From: a virus
DNA length: 42,330 bases
IMG/VR virus record: IMGVR_UViG_3300032309_000906
Span: 1-42,330 of that record
Direction: 5' to 3' (one strand)
Positions 13,210 to 22,100 of this stretch are shown here, one piece after another (the stretch's first letter is position 1; each line of letters begins with the position of its first letter). The translations under genes and the position numbers were made by a program. The notes under the pieces were generated by a model, which saw only the letters and a program-made list of their open reading frames with translations, was not told where the DNA came from and did no database searches.

Positions 13210-14517
13210 TTAAACCGCATACCGAATGATCACAATACCTGAACCGCCAGCACCACTAGCAGTAGGGGCACCATTGGAACCACCGCCACCACCGCCACCA
13301 GTATTTACACTTCCATTAATGCCAGCAGTAACACCATAATTAGCACCTGCTCCGCCACCACCTGCACCACCTGCTGATGCTGTTCCATATAATGCACCAC
13401 CGCCACCACCTGCATAAGTAACAGATGAACCTGAGATAGAAGTTGCTACACCATCTCCGCCTTGTGCACCACCATTGGTATTTCCTGCTTCACCTGCACC
13501 ACCGCCGCCGCCAGTTCCGCCACCTGAGCCACCAATAGAATTACCGCCAGCAAAACCTTGATTAGCAGTTCCTGCACCACCAGCATTAAATCCTGAAGCA
13601 CCTTCACCACCACCGCCTGAGCCACCAACTTGTCCAGCAGATGTATAGTCTGGAGTACCACCAGCACCACCACCACCGCCAATAGAAGTTATAGTGCTAA
13701 ATGTTGAATTTGAACCATTACCACCAGGAGCACCACTAGTTCGGGCTGTTGCACCAGCACCGACAGTTACTGTGTAAGCAGTATTAGAAGTAAGTGATAA
13801 AGGTGATTCTAAACTTCCACCACCACCTGTTGCAGTAACTGTGCAACGCAAACCACCTGCACCACCACCGCCACCAATACCTGTACCATAATTTTCTCTA
13901 CCACCTGAACCGCCACCAGCAACTACTAGATAGTCAGCAGTTAAAGCAGTAGAAGGAGTAAATACACCTGAAGATGTAAATGTGTGATACCAATAAGTTC
14001 CATCTGTAGTTACATTGTTTCCACCTAATGCTTTAGGAGAACCTGCAACAATACCGTAGATGTTAAAAGTTGTTCCTGCACCAAAAGTTGTTCCACCAGT
14101 ATAAAAAGTAATTGAATTAACTGCCTGAGTGCTTCTCCATAAACTAGCAAACGCTCTTGTTGCGAAAGTTGTAACTCCACCACGAGATAATATGCTCTTA
14201 AATGTTGCAGTATTTGAATAATTCATAATTTCAATTTTTGCCATGGCTCTTGTGCCATCGGTTATTCCAACAAGAAAAGCATCTAAATCTGTTTGTCTAA
14301 AACTGCTAGCAGTACCGCTACCGCCACTCAAAATTGTGCCACTATAATTTGTAGTGCCAGATATGTTATTAAAGTAAGCATAAATTGCACCTAAGTCAGA
14401 TGAAGTACCATTTATAATTACAATTAAATCAGTATAACCTAATGGAATATTACTGAAAGTAAATGAAGTAGGAGTGCCAGTAATTACTGCTGAGGCTATG
14501 GGCGTATAGGTACTCAT
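13210..14517 (-). CDS. Glycine-rich tail fibre / receptor-binding protein B
   Basis: The 435-residue protein repeats the architecture of its neighbour: a beta domain with TSFTFSNIPLGYTDLIV, linker DGTYWYHTFTSSGVFTP, a Gly-rich domain (about 200-425) and the end SGIVIIRYAV. The spacing of the Gly runs differs from protein A. Two tip proteins of the same design side by side suggest duplication and divergence of receptor binding. Confidence 0.75.
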   Translation of the reverse strand: MSTYTPIASAVITGTPTSFTFSNIPLGYTDLIVIINGTSSDLGAIYAYFNNISGTTNYSGTILSGGSGTASSFRQTDLDAFLVGITDGTRAMAKIEIMNYSNTATFKSILSRGGVTTFATRAFASLWRSTQAVNSITFYTGGTTFGAGTTFNIYGIVAGSPKALGGNNVTTDGTYWYHTFTSSGVFTPSTALTADYLVVAGGGSGGRENYGTGIGGGGGAGGLRCTVTATGGGGSLESPLSLTSNTAYTVTVGAGATARTSGAPGGNGSNSTFSTITSIGGGGGAGGTPDYTSAGQVGGSGGGGEGASGFNAGGAGTANQGFAGGNSIGGSGGGTGGGGGAGEAGNTNGGAQGGDGVATSISGSSVTYAGGGGGALYGTASAGGAGGGGAGANYGVTAGINGSVNTGGGGGGGSNGAPTASGAGGSGIVIIRYAV

Positions 14518-15363
14518 TTATGCTCCCTTAATTCCATACAAAGAAAACTGACTGTTTTGCGTAATGGTTGCACCATTATTAGAAAAAAGTGTTATAGATG
14601 TGAGTGCTGAAGTATTATACCAAGCACCTCCAGTTAAAAAGATATAACCTGGAACCCCGCTGACTGTTCCGTTTACATCAATTCCACTAAATGATCTAAC
14701 GACTTTGGCTTTATTTGTGTTGGCATAATCAAGAAAATCAATAACAGCACTTCCTGGATAATTTGCAACAGTTGTTCCACAATAAGATATACCTATCATC
14801 GAACTACCTGAAACAGCAGTAGCATCACCAGTTGCTGTTGAGCCGTTGCCATACAACCTATGCGTTGAATAGTTAGAGCCAGTATCTGCATTGATCCGCA
14901 TATTGAAGTCATCAAGACCTGCACCAGATCTATTAGTAAAAGCACTATATCTTATTTGTAGATGTTTATAAGTTGAAGGTATTGAAGTAAATGTAATTGA
15001 AGAAGTACCAGCAGAACCTACAGCAATAGAACCTAGAGGGAACATAACGCCAGCATCAGCAACTGCTGGTGTAATTGAATTAGATGAACCTGAAGTTAAA
15101 GATGTAACCCCATAATTGGTAGTTCCTGTTACTGTAAAAGTATAGGCTGTTCCATTAGTTAAACCTGAAACTGTAATCGGTGAAGTTGCACTTGTGCCAG
15201 TAAAACCACCAGGACTAGATGTAGCAGTATAAGTAATTGTGCCTTTACCAATATATGATGAGGCAGTAAAAGCAACAGATGCAGAAGCCTCTCCTGCTGT
15301 TGCTGTTCCAATGGTTGGCGTTGAAGGTTGCAAACCACCAACGATGCTAATTATTCTAGTCAT
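14518..15363 (-). CDS. Tail fibre protein with fibronectin type III domain
   Basis: I start at ATG 15363, which overlaps the previous stop by one base (TAATG). The longer frame from 15432 runs into the previous gene. The 281-residue protein has an Fn3 domain at about residues 13-100 (SASVAFTASSYIGKG ... VSGLTNGTAYTFTV). It is followed by the beta domain shared with proteins A and B (TSSITFTSIPSTYKHLQIRYSA), and ends FSLYGIKGA. It is probably a tail-tip adhesin. Confidence 0.75.
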   Translation of the reverse strand: MTRIISIVGGLQPSTPTIGTATAGEASASVAFTASSYIGKGTITYTATSSPGGFTGTSATSPITVSGLTNGTAYTFTVTGTTNYGVTSLTSGSSNSITPAVADAGVMFPLGSIAVGSAGTSSITFTSIPSTYKHLQIRYSAFTNRSGAGLDDFNMRINADTGSNYSTHRLYGNGSTATGDATAVSGSSMIGISYCGTTVANYPGSAVIDFLDYANTNKAKVVRSFSGIDVNGTVSGVPGYIFLTGGAWYNTSALTSITLFSNNGATITQNSQFSLYGIKGA

Positions 15364-15896
15364 TAGGCGCTCAGATCTCCAATAGCAACCCAAGTATTTT
15401 CTGCACGCTTGATCAATGTAGCAGATGACCATTGGGCGCGAAGTTTTAAGCCCGGAGTTCCATTAATAGTTACACCGCCAGTAGGCGTAATAGTTGTTTG
15501 ACCTGCCCCTGTTTGAAGAATAGTAATAGTTGTTCCAACTGGAAACGCAACAGATGAGTTAAGTGGAACAGTTAAAGTATTAGCAGAAGCGTTGTTTATT
15601 TCAACAAGATCGCTCTGATCAGTTAGGACTAAAGTATAAGATGCGGCTTGGGCGTTTGTAGCAATAGTAATAATTGGTGCAGTTAAAGTTTTATTTGTAA
15701 GTGTCTGTGTGCCAGTTAAAGTTACATCACCGCCACCAATGTATGCTAAAGATGTCCAAGCAGTTGTGCCATCACCAATTTTAACTTTGCCTGTGTCTGT
15801 TTCAAAACCCCACTCACCTGAGGCAAGGGTTGGGTTAGCAGAAGTCCATTGAGAAGCGGTGCCTCTACGGACTTGAATTTGGGTTACGACTGCCAT
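15363..15896 (-). CDS. Tail fibre protein with Mtd-type N-terminal domain
   Basis: The 177-residue protein starts with VTQIQVRRGTASQWTSANPTLASGEWGFETDTGKVKIGDGTTAW. This N-terminal repeat module is found in phage fibres such as the major tropism determinant. The C-terminal 70 residues (PVGTTITILQTGAGQ ... GDLSA) are duplicated in the 333-residue fibre. It overlaps the next gene by one base. Confidence 0.75.
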   Translation of the reverse strand: MAVVTQIQVRRGTASQWTSANPTLASGEWGFETDTGKVKIGDGTTAWTSLAYIGGGDVTLTGTQTLTNKTLTAPIITIATNAQAASYTLVLTDQSDLVEINNASANTLTVPLNSSVAFPVGTTITILQTGAGQTTITPTGGVTINGTPGLKLRAQWSSATLIKRAENTWVAIGDLSA

Positions 15897-16153
15897 TACG
15901 GAGTTCCTCCATTTACTGTCTGATCTGCGGTAGTGGTTGCGTTACCACCATTATACGGGGCTATTCCATCAAATACACCAGCATCTACCATGGTTAGTGT
16001 ACTGCCAGAACTTACGGCTGTCCATGCTGAGCCATCATAAACCATTAAACCTGTTGAAGTATTAAAGTAAAGATCACCAGTTCTAAGTGTTGGATAAGTT
16101 AAGGCTGTTGCACTTGCTGGAACATTTGTAGGGGTTAATGCCAATCTACTCAT
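15896..16153 (-). CDS. Small fibre-type protein
   Basis: The 85-residue protein contains the short repeat module LRTGDLYFNTSTGLMVYDGSAWTAV that is also found in other fibres of this genome. It ends with an Asp/Gly/Asn-rich stretch. It overlaps both neighbours (4 bases and 1 base), so it is translated in the fibre operon. Confidence 0.65.
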   Translation of the reverse strand: MSRLALTPTNVPASATALTYPTLRTGDLYFNTSTGLMVYDGSAWTAVSSGSTLTMVDAGVFDGIAPYNGGNATTTADQTVNGGTP

Positions 16154-17151
16154 GCGCTGAGATCTCCAACTAATAGCCAGTTATTGGTAGAAACTTGAAT
16201 AAGGGTTGCAGATGAGTATTGAGTTCTTAATTTAAGACCAGGAGTAGCATTTATAGTTACTGGGTTAGGTGATGAGGCTCCCACAACGGTTACTTGCCCT
16301 ACTCCAAACTGAGAAATAGTAACTTGAGTTCCAACAGGTAGAGCCTGTGTTGCATTTGAGGCAACAGTTAAAGTAATTGCGCTCGCGTTAGACAAAGTAA
16401 CAAGTTTTTGAGCATCACCTGCGACCAAAGTATAAGTTGTTCCAGATTGAGTATTAACTGTAAAGTTTGGGTCATAGACAGCGGCAGTATTTTGAGTTGA
16501 ACCATCTTGGAAAGTAAGTGTTCCATCAACAGCCACAGCAAACTTCTGAGTTCCTGTAGAATCATTAACCCGAAGTGCTTTACCTGTCTGTCCTGCAATA
16601 CCTTCTAGTGCTAAAGTATTTGTAGCAGTAGCCGATGCAGATATTATTGTTTCTGTTAATTCGGCTCTTGTGCGTAAATCTGTAATGTTTGCGTTTGTAA
16701 TAGATGTAGCACCTGCGGCTACTGCAACATAGGCAAGAGTAATTGAGTTAGAAGGTGCGGCAGGGGCAACAGGGCTTGAAGCAGGTGTGCCAGTTACTGC
16801 TTGGAAAAGAACTTGGTTGTTTGCTGTTCCACCATAAAAAGCATCTTGAACAGCAACCACAATACGATCAATGCGAGGATTAGTTGGGTTGGCTGTTGCA
16901 ATAGCAATAGTTGTAGCACCATCATTGTATGCAATATAAAAACCTTGAGTTGCAGTTTGAGTTCCTGCAATTAAAGCATGACCAGCCGCAACTTGAACAG
17001 ACATACCAGGAGTTGCAGATTGTGCAACAACCATAGAACCATAGTCGGCAACACCTTGACTTTTCCACAAAATTCCAGTTGTGGTAAGACGATCATTCTC
17101 AGCAGGGTGAGAACCATTTTGTAGCCAACTCGGTGGTGTTCTTAGTGCCAT
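16150..17151 (-). CDS. Tail fibre / baseplate protein
   Basis: The 333-residue protein has an N-terminal domain (about 1-170) with GMSVQVAAGHALIAGTQ and RIDRIVVAVQD, typical of phage baseplate-attached proteins. A middle linker follows, then a C-terminal module (PVGTQVTISQFGVGQ ... GDLSA) duplicated in the 177-residue protein. It directly follows Dit, so it may anchor the fibre set to the tail tip. Confidence 0.7.
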   Translation of the reverse strand: MALRTPPSWLQNGSHPAENDRLTTTGILWKSQGVADYGSMVVAQSATPGMSVQVAAGHALIAGTQTATQGFYIAYNDGATTIAIATANPTNPRIDRIVVAVQDAFYGGTANNQVLFQAVTGTPASSPVAPAAPSNSITLAYVAVAAGATSITNANITDLRTRAELTETIISASATATNTLALEGIAGQTGKALRVNDSTGTQKFAVAVDGTLTFQDGSTQNTAAVYDPNFTVNTQSGTTYTLVAGDAQKLVTLSNASAITLTVASNATQALPVGTQVTISQFGVGQVTVVGASSPNPVTINATPGLKLRTQYSSATLIQVSTNNWLLVGDLSA

Positions 17152-17160
17152 TTATGTCTC

Positions 17161-18057
17161 CTAAATGTAAGCATTCCGCCAAGTTACGACACAGGCGGTG
17201 TTTCCGTCTGTTCCAGTAGCGGTAAAAGTATAGTATGAAGTTCCGGGCGGAGCCGCAAACCAAGTGCTTGAGTTGTTCAATAAAGCCCTTCGGTTTATCC
17301 CGTTAAGCGTAACTGTGCGGTAATCGGTGTTCAAAACTAACTGATCATTAGTACCAATAGTGGCATCAATAAGCAAGAAAGCACCAGCAGTTACATCAGT
17401 TATCTTTGGATTGATCGCAGGACCTTGAATAGTAATTAACGGGTAGGTTGTTGTCCATCCGTCATTTGTGATCAAGTTAGGCGCACCTGCACCACCACCA
17501 TAACTCATACCAGTCTGATCAGGATTAGCAGGGTTAGTTGCGGTTGCTGTATAAACTCGGTTATATGTACGACCTGCCACAGCAGTTGCATTAATTAAAT
17601 CTGTGCTTTTTTCTTCATCATCATAGTAGCGTGGGTCAGGGCAAAAGAACTCATAGATTGCAGTTGCCATACCTGAAGAATAATCTGTATTAATTTGAAT
17701 AGCACGGCGCCGAACACGGGCATCTATTCTTTGAAGATCAGAACCTGGTAGTTGGAATTGTAGTAATCCAGTTCCTTGTTGCTGTGGCACAAGATTAGCC
17801 TGAAGCAAATCAAGATAGTAATTCATATTGTAGTTAGTATCACCACGAACAGTAATAGTAAAAGTAAGCATACGACCTGAAAGAAAATCTCGACCAGTCC
17901 ACATACCATCTTGGTAACCACGGTTATCATCTTGGTTACGGATAACAGGTAAATCTTCTAATCCATCTATGGTCATAATTTGATAGACAGAATTACCGCC
18001 ACCAAACTCAAAGTCATTAAACGCAAAACGATAATTAACTAATGAGGCAACTGGCAT
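17161..18057 (-). CDS. Distal tail protein (Dit-like)
   Basis: The 298-residue protein opens with a FNDFEFG region and IDGLEDLPVIRNQDDNRGYQDG. It continues with beta-rich MLTFTITVRGD and a C-terminal segment with YYTFTATGTDGNTACVVTWRNAYI. This fits the Sipho_tail/Dit family, which forms the hexameric hub beneath the tail tube. It comes right after the tape measure gene, the usual place. Confidence 0.75.
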   Translation of the reverse strand: MPVASLVNYRFAFNDFEFGGGNSVYQIMTIDGLEDLPVIRNQDDNRGYQDGMWTGRDFLSGRMLTFTITVRGDTNYNMNYYLDLLQANLVPQQQGTGLLQFQLPGSDLQRIDARVRRRAIQINTDYSSGMATAIYEFFCPDPRYYDDEEKSTDLINATAVAGRTYNRVYTATATNPANPDQTGMSYGGGAGAPNLITNDGWTTTYPLITIQGPAINPKITDVTAGAFLLIDATIGTNDQLVLNTDYRTVTLNGINRRALLNNSSTWFAAPPGTSYYTFTATGTDGNTACVVTWRNAYI

Positions 18058-20996
18058 TATCTTGCTCCTACACGGTATTGAACATCACTTGAAGTTCTAA
18101 CAGCCCAACCTACTTCAGCCGCAATTTGTAGAGGCGAAGCATTTGTCTGAGCATTAACGGTAATGTTATTACCTGCCGCTTGCTGTTGCTGGTAATACTG
18201 AATTGCCTGACCTGTATATCGTGCAGTAGAAGCCACACCAGCCACACCACCAAGTGCTTTAGTTGCAGATTTGTCTGCCATTAAAGCATCTGCCATAGCA
18301 CGAGCAACATCACCAGCACTCGCACCAGCACTTGCCGCAGTATTTACAGCCGCACTAATGTTTGTTAAACCTTTAGTTTTACTTAGATCAGCAACAGCCT
18401 GTGCGGCTACTTCAGCCTGACTTGGAACATAGGCCGACACCACAGGAGTAGGTGCTTGGACATTTGCCAATGCGGCTAATGCGGCTCTCATTTGAGCAAT
18501 CTTTGAATTTAAGGCAGAAATCTGTCCGTCAATTTGTGCAATAGTAGATGCTGTTTCATCACGAATTTGCTTTAATTGTTCATTATATGTTGCAACAGCC
18601 TTAGCAGTTGCAGTAGTTAATTCTGTTGCATATAGAGCAAGTTGATCATTTAAGTCCTTGCCAACCTGAGCAAGTTGGGTTGTTAATTCTTCAGTTGCCA
18701 ATACCATGGTTGAGTTAAGTTGTTCTGCAACACTATCCACACCATGCTGAGATTGTTTCTCAAGTGCTGACCAGTATTCCTGTAATCTTTTTACCGATTC
18801 AGGTGTGCTATTAATAATTGTTTGAGCAAGTTGATGACCAACATCTGGTCCTTGTGCTACAACCTGTTCAATAAATGTCTGAGTAAAACCTAAGCCTGAA
18901 AGTTTTGCGGCATCATCTGCTAAGACATTTGCTTTGCTTAATTGCAAACCAAGAGCATTGATTAATGCGTCAGTTGTACCACCTTTTAGATACTTACCCT
19001 CAAATGTAAGACCTGCAAAAATATCACCAATGCTTTTTTGTGTTGCAGAGCGATAGATACCTCGTAATTGATCAACAGACTGCTTAACTATCTCAGCGGT
19101 TCTTTTTCCAGCATCTTTCTGAGCCTGAGCAACTTTAGTATCATAATCTTTGCGGATTTCAGCAAGGTCAGCAAGGTGGTCTTTAGTTAATTTTGTTTCT
19201 TCTTTATTGGCATCTTGAGTAACTTTGGCACGCTGTTTTTGTAAATCATCAATTTCTTTATAGGCGCTCGCAATAGAATTAACTAACTCATTTTGCAATT
19301 CTTTAATGTTATCTAAAGCATTTTCAATGTTGCCACTAACTGCTTCAACATTTGCTCTTGCTCGTTTTAGTGCCGCATCAGCACTTGCAATAAGAGCCTT
19401 GTCTGTTCCCTTTATAGCATTCTCATAGGCTCTTTGAGCAGAAGTTAATTGAGCGTTTGCAGAAGTAAATTTACTTACTGCCTGATCATAGGAAGTTACT
19501 AATGTCTTTGACTTCTCGATTAATTGATCAACAGGGTCAAGTAATGCAAAACGAATAGAATCATTTATGTCTTTGCCAACTAAACTTTTCCATTTGTCTG
19601 AGATGTTGGTTGCAACAGCAACCATCTTTAATCTAAAGTCCTCAGCATCTTGTCGTGCTTGAAGTAGAGCCTCAGAAACTGCTTCCACATCTTCAGTTAA
19701 GTCAGGAACACCATTACCAAAATCTTTAATTTGAGGTAAAGAAAAGTTAATGTCTATCTTTTTATTAGATAGGTCGTAAAGCCCTTCACCAAAATCAACT
19801 ATTTTATTTCCAGCACTATCAATAGTATTGCCAACACCTTCAATGCCTTTATCTAAAAAGTCAAGGGCTGTTTGAGCATACTTACCAACTTTAGGAAGTT
19901 TAGATAAACCTTGCAATAATAGTTGAAAAGGTTTTAAGAAAAATTTGATCATGCCTTCGGCTACTTGAGCAAAGGCTTTAACTAAATAACCAATACCTTT
20001 AACCATTTGCTGTAAGCCAGTAGCAAAACCTTTACGGAACCAGTCAAACTTATTCCATGCCCAGACAAATGCGGCACCAACAGCGGCAATAGATCCAACT
20101 ATTAAAAGAAGTGGGGCATTTGCCGCCATCCATGCGGCGGCGTTAAGCCATAACTTTTTAGTTAAAGTAACTACTGCTGGAATCATTACACCAACGATTA
20201 CTGTTGCAACACCAAAAAGAATTGCTTGGTTATCTGCTAAAAACTTACCTGTTTTATTAATGCCTGCTATAAATTTATTAAGTGCAACAAGAACAGGACC
20301 ACCAACAGCCTCAGCCAAGTCACCAAAACCTTCTTTAAGAATTGCAAGTTGTCCAGCAGTTGTCTTTGCATAAGCATCTGCCTGACCTTTAAGGCGTGCT
20401 TCTAGTTTGCCCATAGCCTCAGCAACAGCCTCAGCCTTTGGCTTTGTAGCATCTAACTTAATACCAAATTGAGTAAATAAACGAACTGCCCCACCTTGGG
20501 CTCTAACCAATGCTCTTGCCGCATCTTCCATAGAAGTGCTTTGAGCCCTTGCAAGGTTGGCTGAGATGGCTAGTAAGTTTTGACTTTTAGTAAGATCACC
20601 TGTTGCAGTAACTAAGACAGTCATAGCATCTGCGGCTTTTTCAGAACCGAAGCCTAGGCTCTCGTAACTATCAACAAGTTCAGAAGTTGCCTGTAAATTT
20701 TCTTTAGTTGCCAGCCCTTGGTTAGACATGGCTTGACCTAGTCGGTTATAGGACTTTTCTATGTCCATTAATGACTTTACACCGATTGCGCCAAGTGCAG
20801 TAAAGGCGAGCGCAAAACCTTTTAGAACAGCCGTTCCGATCACAGCAGTTTTATTGAATAACGAGATTGACTTTCCAGCCTTAAGAGCCTTTGCTTCCAT
20901 AGCGGTAAGTTGAGTATTAACTTTACCCATCTCAGCAATTGCTTGCTTAGCGTTAGCCTCAATGAGTAAAACTACTGGTGGAAGAAAACCGCCCAT
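18057..20996 (-). CDS. Tail tape measure protein
   Basis: The 979-residue protein is the largest in the genome and lies between the tail chaperones and Dit. It has an N-terminal helical part with a TP901-type pattern (SYNRLGQAMSNQG ... ESLGFGSEKAADAMTVL ... ALVRAQGG). Hydrophobic segments lie at about 260-310, and long coiled coils at about 440-600 and 770-860. At roughly 0.15 nm per residue the tail would be about 150 nm long. No peptidoglycan hydrolase motif stands out. Confidence 0.9.
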   Translation of the reverse strand: MGGFLPPVVLLIEANAKQAIAEMGKVNTQLTAMEAKALKAGKSISLFNKTAVIGTAVLKGFALAFTALGAIGVKSLMDIEKSYNRLGQAMSNQGLATKENLQATSELVDSYESLGFGSEKAADAMTVLVTATGDLTKSQNLLAISANLARAQSTSMEDAARALVRAQGGAVRLFTQFGIKLDATKPKAEAVAEAMGKLEARLKGQADAYAKTTAGQLAILKEGFGDLAEAVGGPVLVALNKFIAGINKTGKFLADNQAILFGVATVIVGVMIPAVVTLTKKLWLNAAAWMAANAPLLLIVGSIAAVGAAFVWAWNKFDWFRKGFATGLQQMVKGIGYLVKAFAQVAEGMIKFFLKPFQLLLQGLSKLPKVGKYAQTALDFLDKGIEGVGNTIDSAGNKIVDFGEGLYDLSNKKIDINFSLPQIKDFGNGVPDLTEDVEAVSEALLQARQDAEDFRLKMVAVATNISDKWKSLVGKDINDSIRFALLDPVDQLIEKSKTLVTSYDQAVSKFTSANAQLTSAQRAYENAIKGTDKALIASADAALKRARANVEAVSGNIENALDNIKELQNELVNSIASAYKEIDDLQKQRAKVTQDANKEETKLTKDHLADLAEIRKDYDTKVAQAQKDAGKRTAEIVKQSVDQLRGIYRSATQKSIGDIFAGLTFEGKYLKGGTTDALINALGLQLSKANVLADDAAKLSGLGFTQTFIEQVVAQGPDVGHQLAQTIINSTPESVKRLQEYWSALEKQSQHGVDSVAEQLNSTMVLATEELTTQLAQVGKDLNDQLALYATELTTATAKAVATYNEQLKQIRDETASTIAQIDGQISALNSKIAQMRAALAALANVQAPTPVVSAYVPSQAEVAAQAVADLSKTKGLTNISAAVNTAASAGASAGDVARAMADALMADKSATKALGGVAGVASTARYTGQAIQYYQQQQAAGNNITVNAQTNASPLQIAAEVGWAVRTSSDVQYRVGAR

Positions 20997-21428
20997 TTAT
21001 AGTCCTCTCGTAAAATACTTAGCCACAATTTGAGGTGCGACAACTTGTTGGAATTTGCGGTAAGCAGGTTCCATATATGGAAAACCCTTCATAGCAGATG
21101 TTCCATGCCATGATCTAGGTGCATATTCTCCACCTAATTCAACAGCCCGAGCATAAACCATAGTCGGTCCTACTATTGCGTTATATGTGCCAAAACCTGA
21201 AGTGTATTTCTTACCAATAATAGAACGCCTTAAATTACCTGTCCTGTTTTTTGGTGGTTGTCCAGCCGTAGCCTTCTCACCCTCTTTACGCCTACCTTGA
21301 ATTTGGTTCTTGGATAGTTGAATAAGTGAAGTCATCATCTCATTACGAGCCATCTCAGCACTTACATTGACGCTGTTGGTCAAATTGTTCCAACTGTTTT
21401 TAACTAACTTCAAGTTATTTGGTATCAT
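20997..21428 (-). CDS. HK97 gp10-like tail/connector protein
   Basis: The 143-residue protein has the HK97-gp10 family look: helical start, RTGNLRRSI, then YNAIVGPTMVYARAVELGG ... PYMEPAYRKFQQ. Such proteins join head and tail or complete the tail. Its start overlaps the stop of the frameshifted chaperone frame (ATGA), and it precedes the tape measure gene. This is unusual, since relatives normally sit before the major tail gene. Confidence 0.7.
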   Translation of the reverse strand: MIPNNLKLVKNSWNNLTNSVNVSAEMARNEMMTSLIQLSKNQIQGRRKEGEKATAGQPPKNRTGNLRRSIIGKKYTSGFGTYNAIVGPTMVYARAVELGGEYAPRSWHGTSAMKGFPYMEPAYRKFQQVVAPQIVAKYFTRGL

Positions 21429-21631
21429 TGTTTTTTTGCTTTCACTTCATCAACAACCATAGCAATAGAAACCAACCAATCCATTAAATAGGCTGGTTGG
21501 TTATCTACCTGAGTAGGTGTCCAACCAAATTTTTCTGCGGCTACATAGTAAAAGTATTCCTGATCAGGATACTCAAAACTTTCATGCCTTTGCTGACCTT
21601 CAAGTACCCATTTTAAGCGTTGGAGTCTCCG
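21425..21631 (-). CDS. Tail assembly chaperone, -1 frame extension (gpT-like)
   Basis: A 68-codon frame without its own start signal begins at CGG 21631-21629, directly at the slippery heptamer C-CCT-TTC (21637-21631). It ends at TGA 21427-21425, overlapping the next ATG. The upstream limit is a TAG just before the heptamer. The product contains YPDQEYFYYVAAEKFGWTP and ends DEVKAKKQ. It would be fused to the first 118 residues of the 123-residue frame to give a protein of 186 residues, as in the G/GT system of lambda. Confidence 0.85.
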   Translation of the reverse strand, partial: RRLQRLKWVLEGQQRHESFEYPDQEYFYYVAAEKFGWTPTQVDNQPAYLMDWLVSIAMVVDEVKAKKQ

Positions 21632-21984
21632 AAAGGGCTATCGGGGTCGCTCTCTGTTGCATCTGACTTAGTTAGGTTTGGAAATAGAATCTCCTGAGCC
21701 TTACCAGCCTCTTCTGAAAGCATGTCGTAGTCAGGCATTGTTAATTCACCTAATACAGAAATCTTTATTGACGGTGGTGGAAATTCAAATGACCACTCTT
21801 TGACCAAGATAGCAATTAACCCATCTACAATAGACAGGGCTTGCATTAAGCCTTCTTCTTTACTTGCATTAGCCAATACTTTTCTGCGGTCTTTAACTCT
21901 TAATGTCTTTGGATCTCTGAAAGTAACTGTCGCCCCACTTGGTAGGGTAATAGTTTTCTCACTAGTTGTTTCATTTTGTGCCAT
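21613..21984 (-). CDS. Tail assembly chaperone (gpG-like)
   Basis: The 123-residue protein lies between the major tail protein and the tape measure protein, the standard place of gpG. It includes TITLPSGATVTFRDPKTLRVKDRRKVL and ends in a Ser/Asp/Pro-rich stretch. Near its 3' end the codons CCT TTC are preceded by C, forming a canonical X-XXY-YYZ slippery site five codons before the TAA. GGAAGG precedes the ATG. Confidence 0.8.
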   Translation of the reverse strand: MAQNETTSEKTITLPSGATVTFRDPKTLRVKDRRKVLANASKEEGLMQALSIVDGLIAILVKEWSFEFPPPSIKISVLGELTMPDYDMLSEEAGKAQEILFPNLTKSDATESDPDSPFGDSNA

Positions 21985-22012
21985 GGTATTCCTTCCCTAG
22001 GTTTGCCTTCAT

Positions 22013-22041
22013 AGTATATGGGCAAAAGAGGGGCGGAGCAA
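22013..22041 (-). promoter_or_regulatory. Candidate promoter for the tail assembly genes
   Basis: On the complement TTGCTC (22041-22036), 17 bases, TATACT (22018-22013), about 30 bases before the chaperone ATG. It lies within the structured gap after the major tail gene. Confidence 0.4.
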
Positions 22042-22080
22042 TGGCGGGAAGGCAACGCCACGCATCTGATACACCCCTCT
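22024..22080 (-). terminator. Attenuator-like hairpin after the major tail gene
   Basis: On the complement AGAGGGG (22080-22074) pairs with CCCCTCT (22033-22027), followed by TTTG. An inner stem TGGCG/CGCCA lies between the arms. The T-run is short, so it is probably a partial terminator that lowers readthrough into the chaperone gene. A similar arrangement is common after highly expressed structural genes. Confidence 0.45.
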
Positions 22081-22100
22081 CTTGCGTCTTAGGCTACTGA

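Noticed and set aside
11930-13960. Dense CCACC/GCCACC repeats, as if a tandem or CRISPR-like array
   Set aside because: They are codons of Gly runs in two fibre proteins, with no regular repeat-spacer period.
12000-16600. Other long ORFs on both strands across the fibre genes (for example 13446-13682, 15159-15341, 16368-16598)
   Set aside because: They are low-complexity shadows of the Gly/Thr-rich reading frames and have no start signals.
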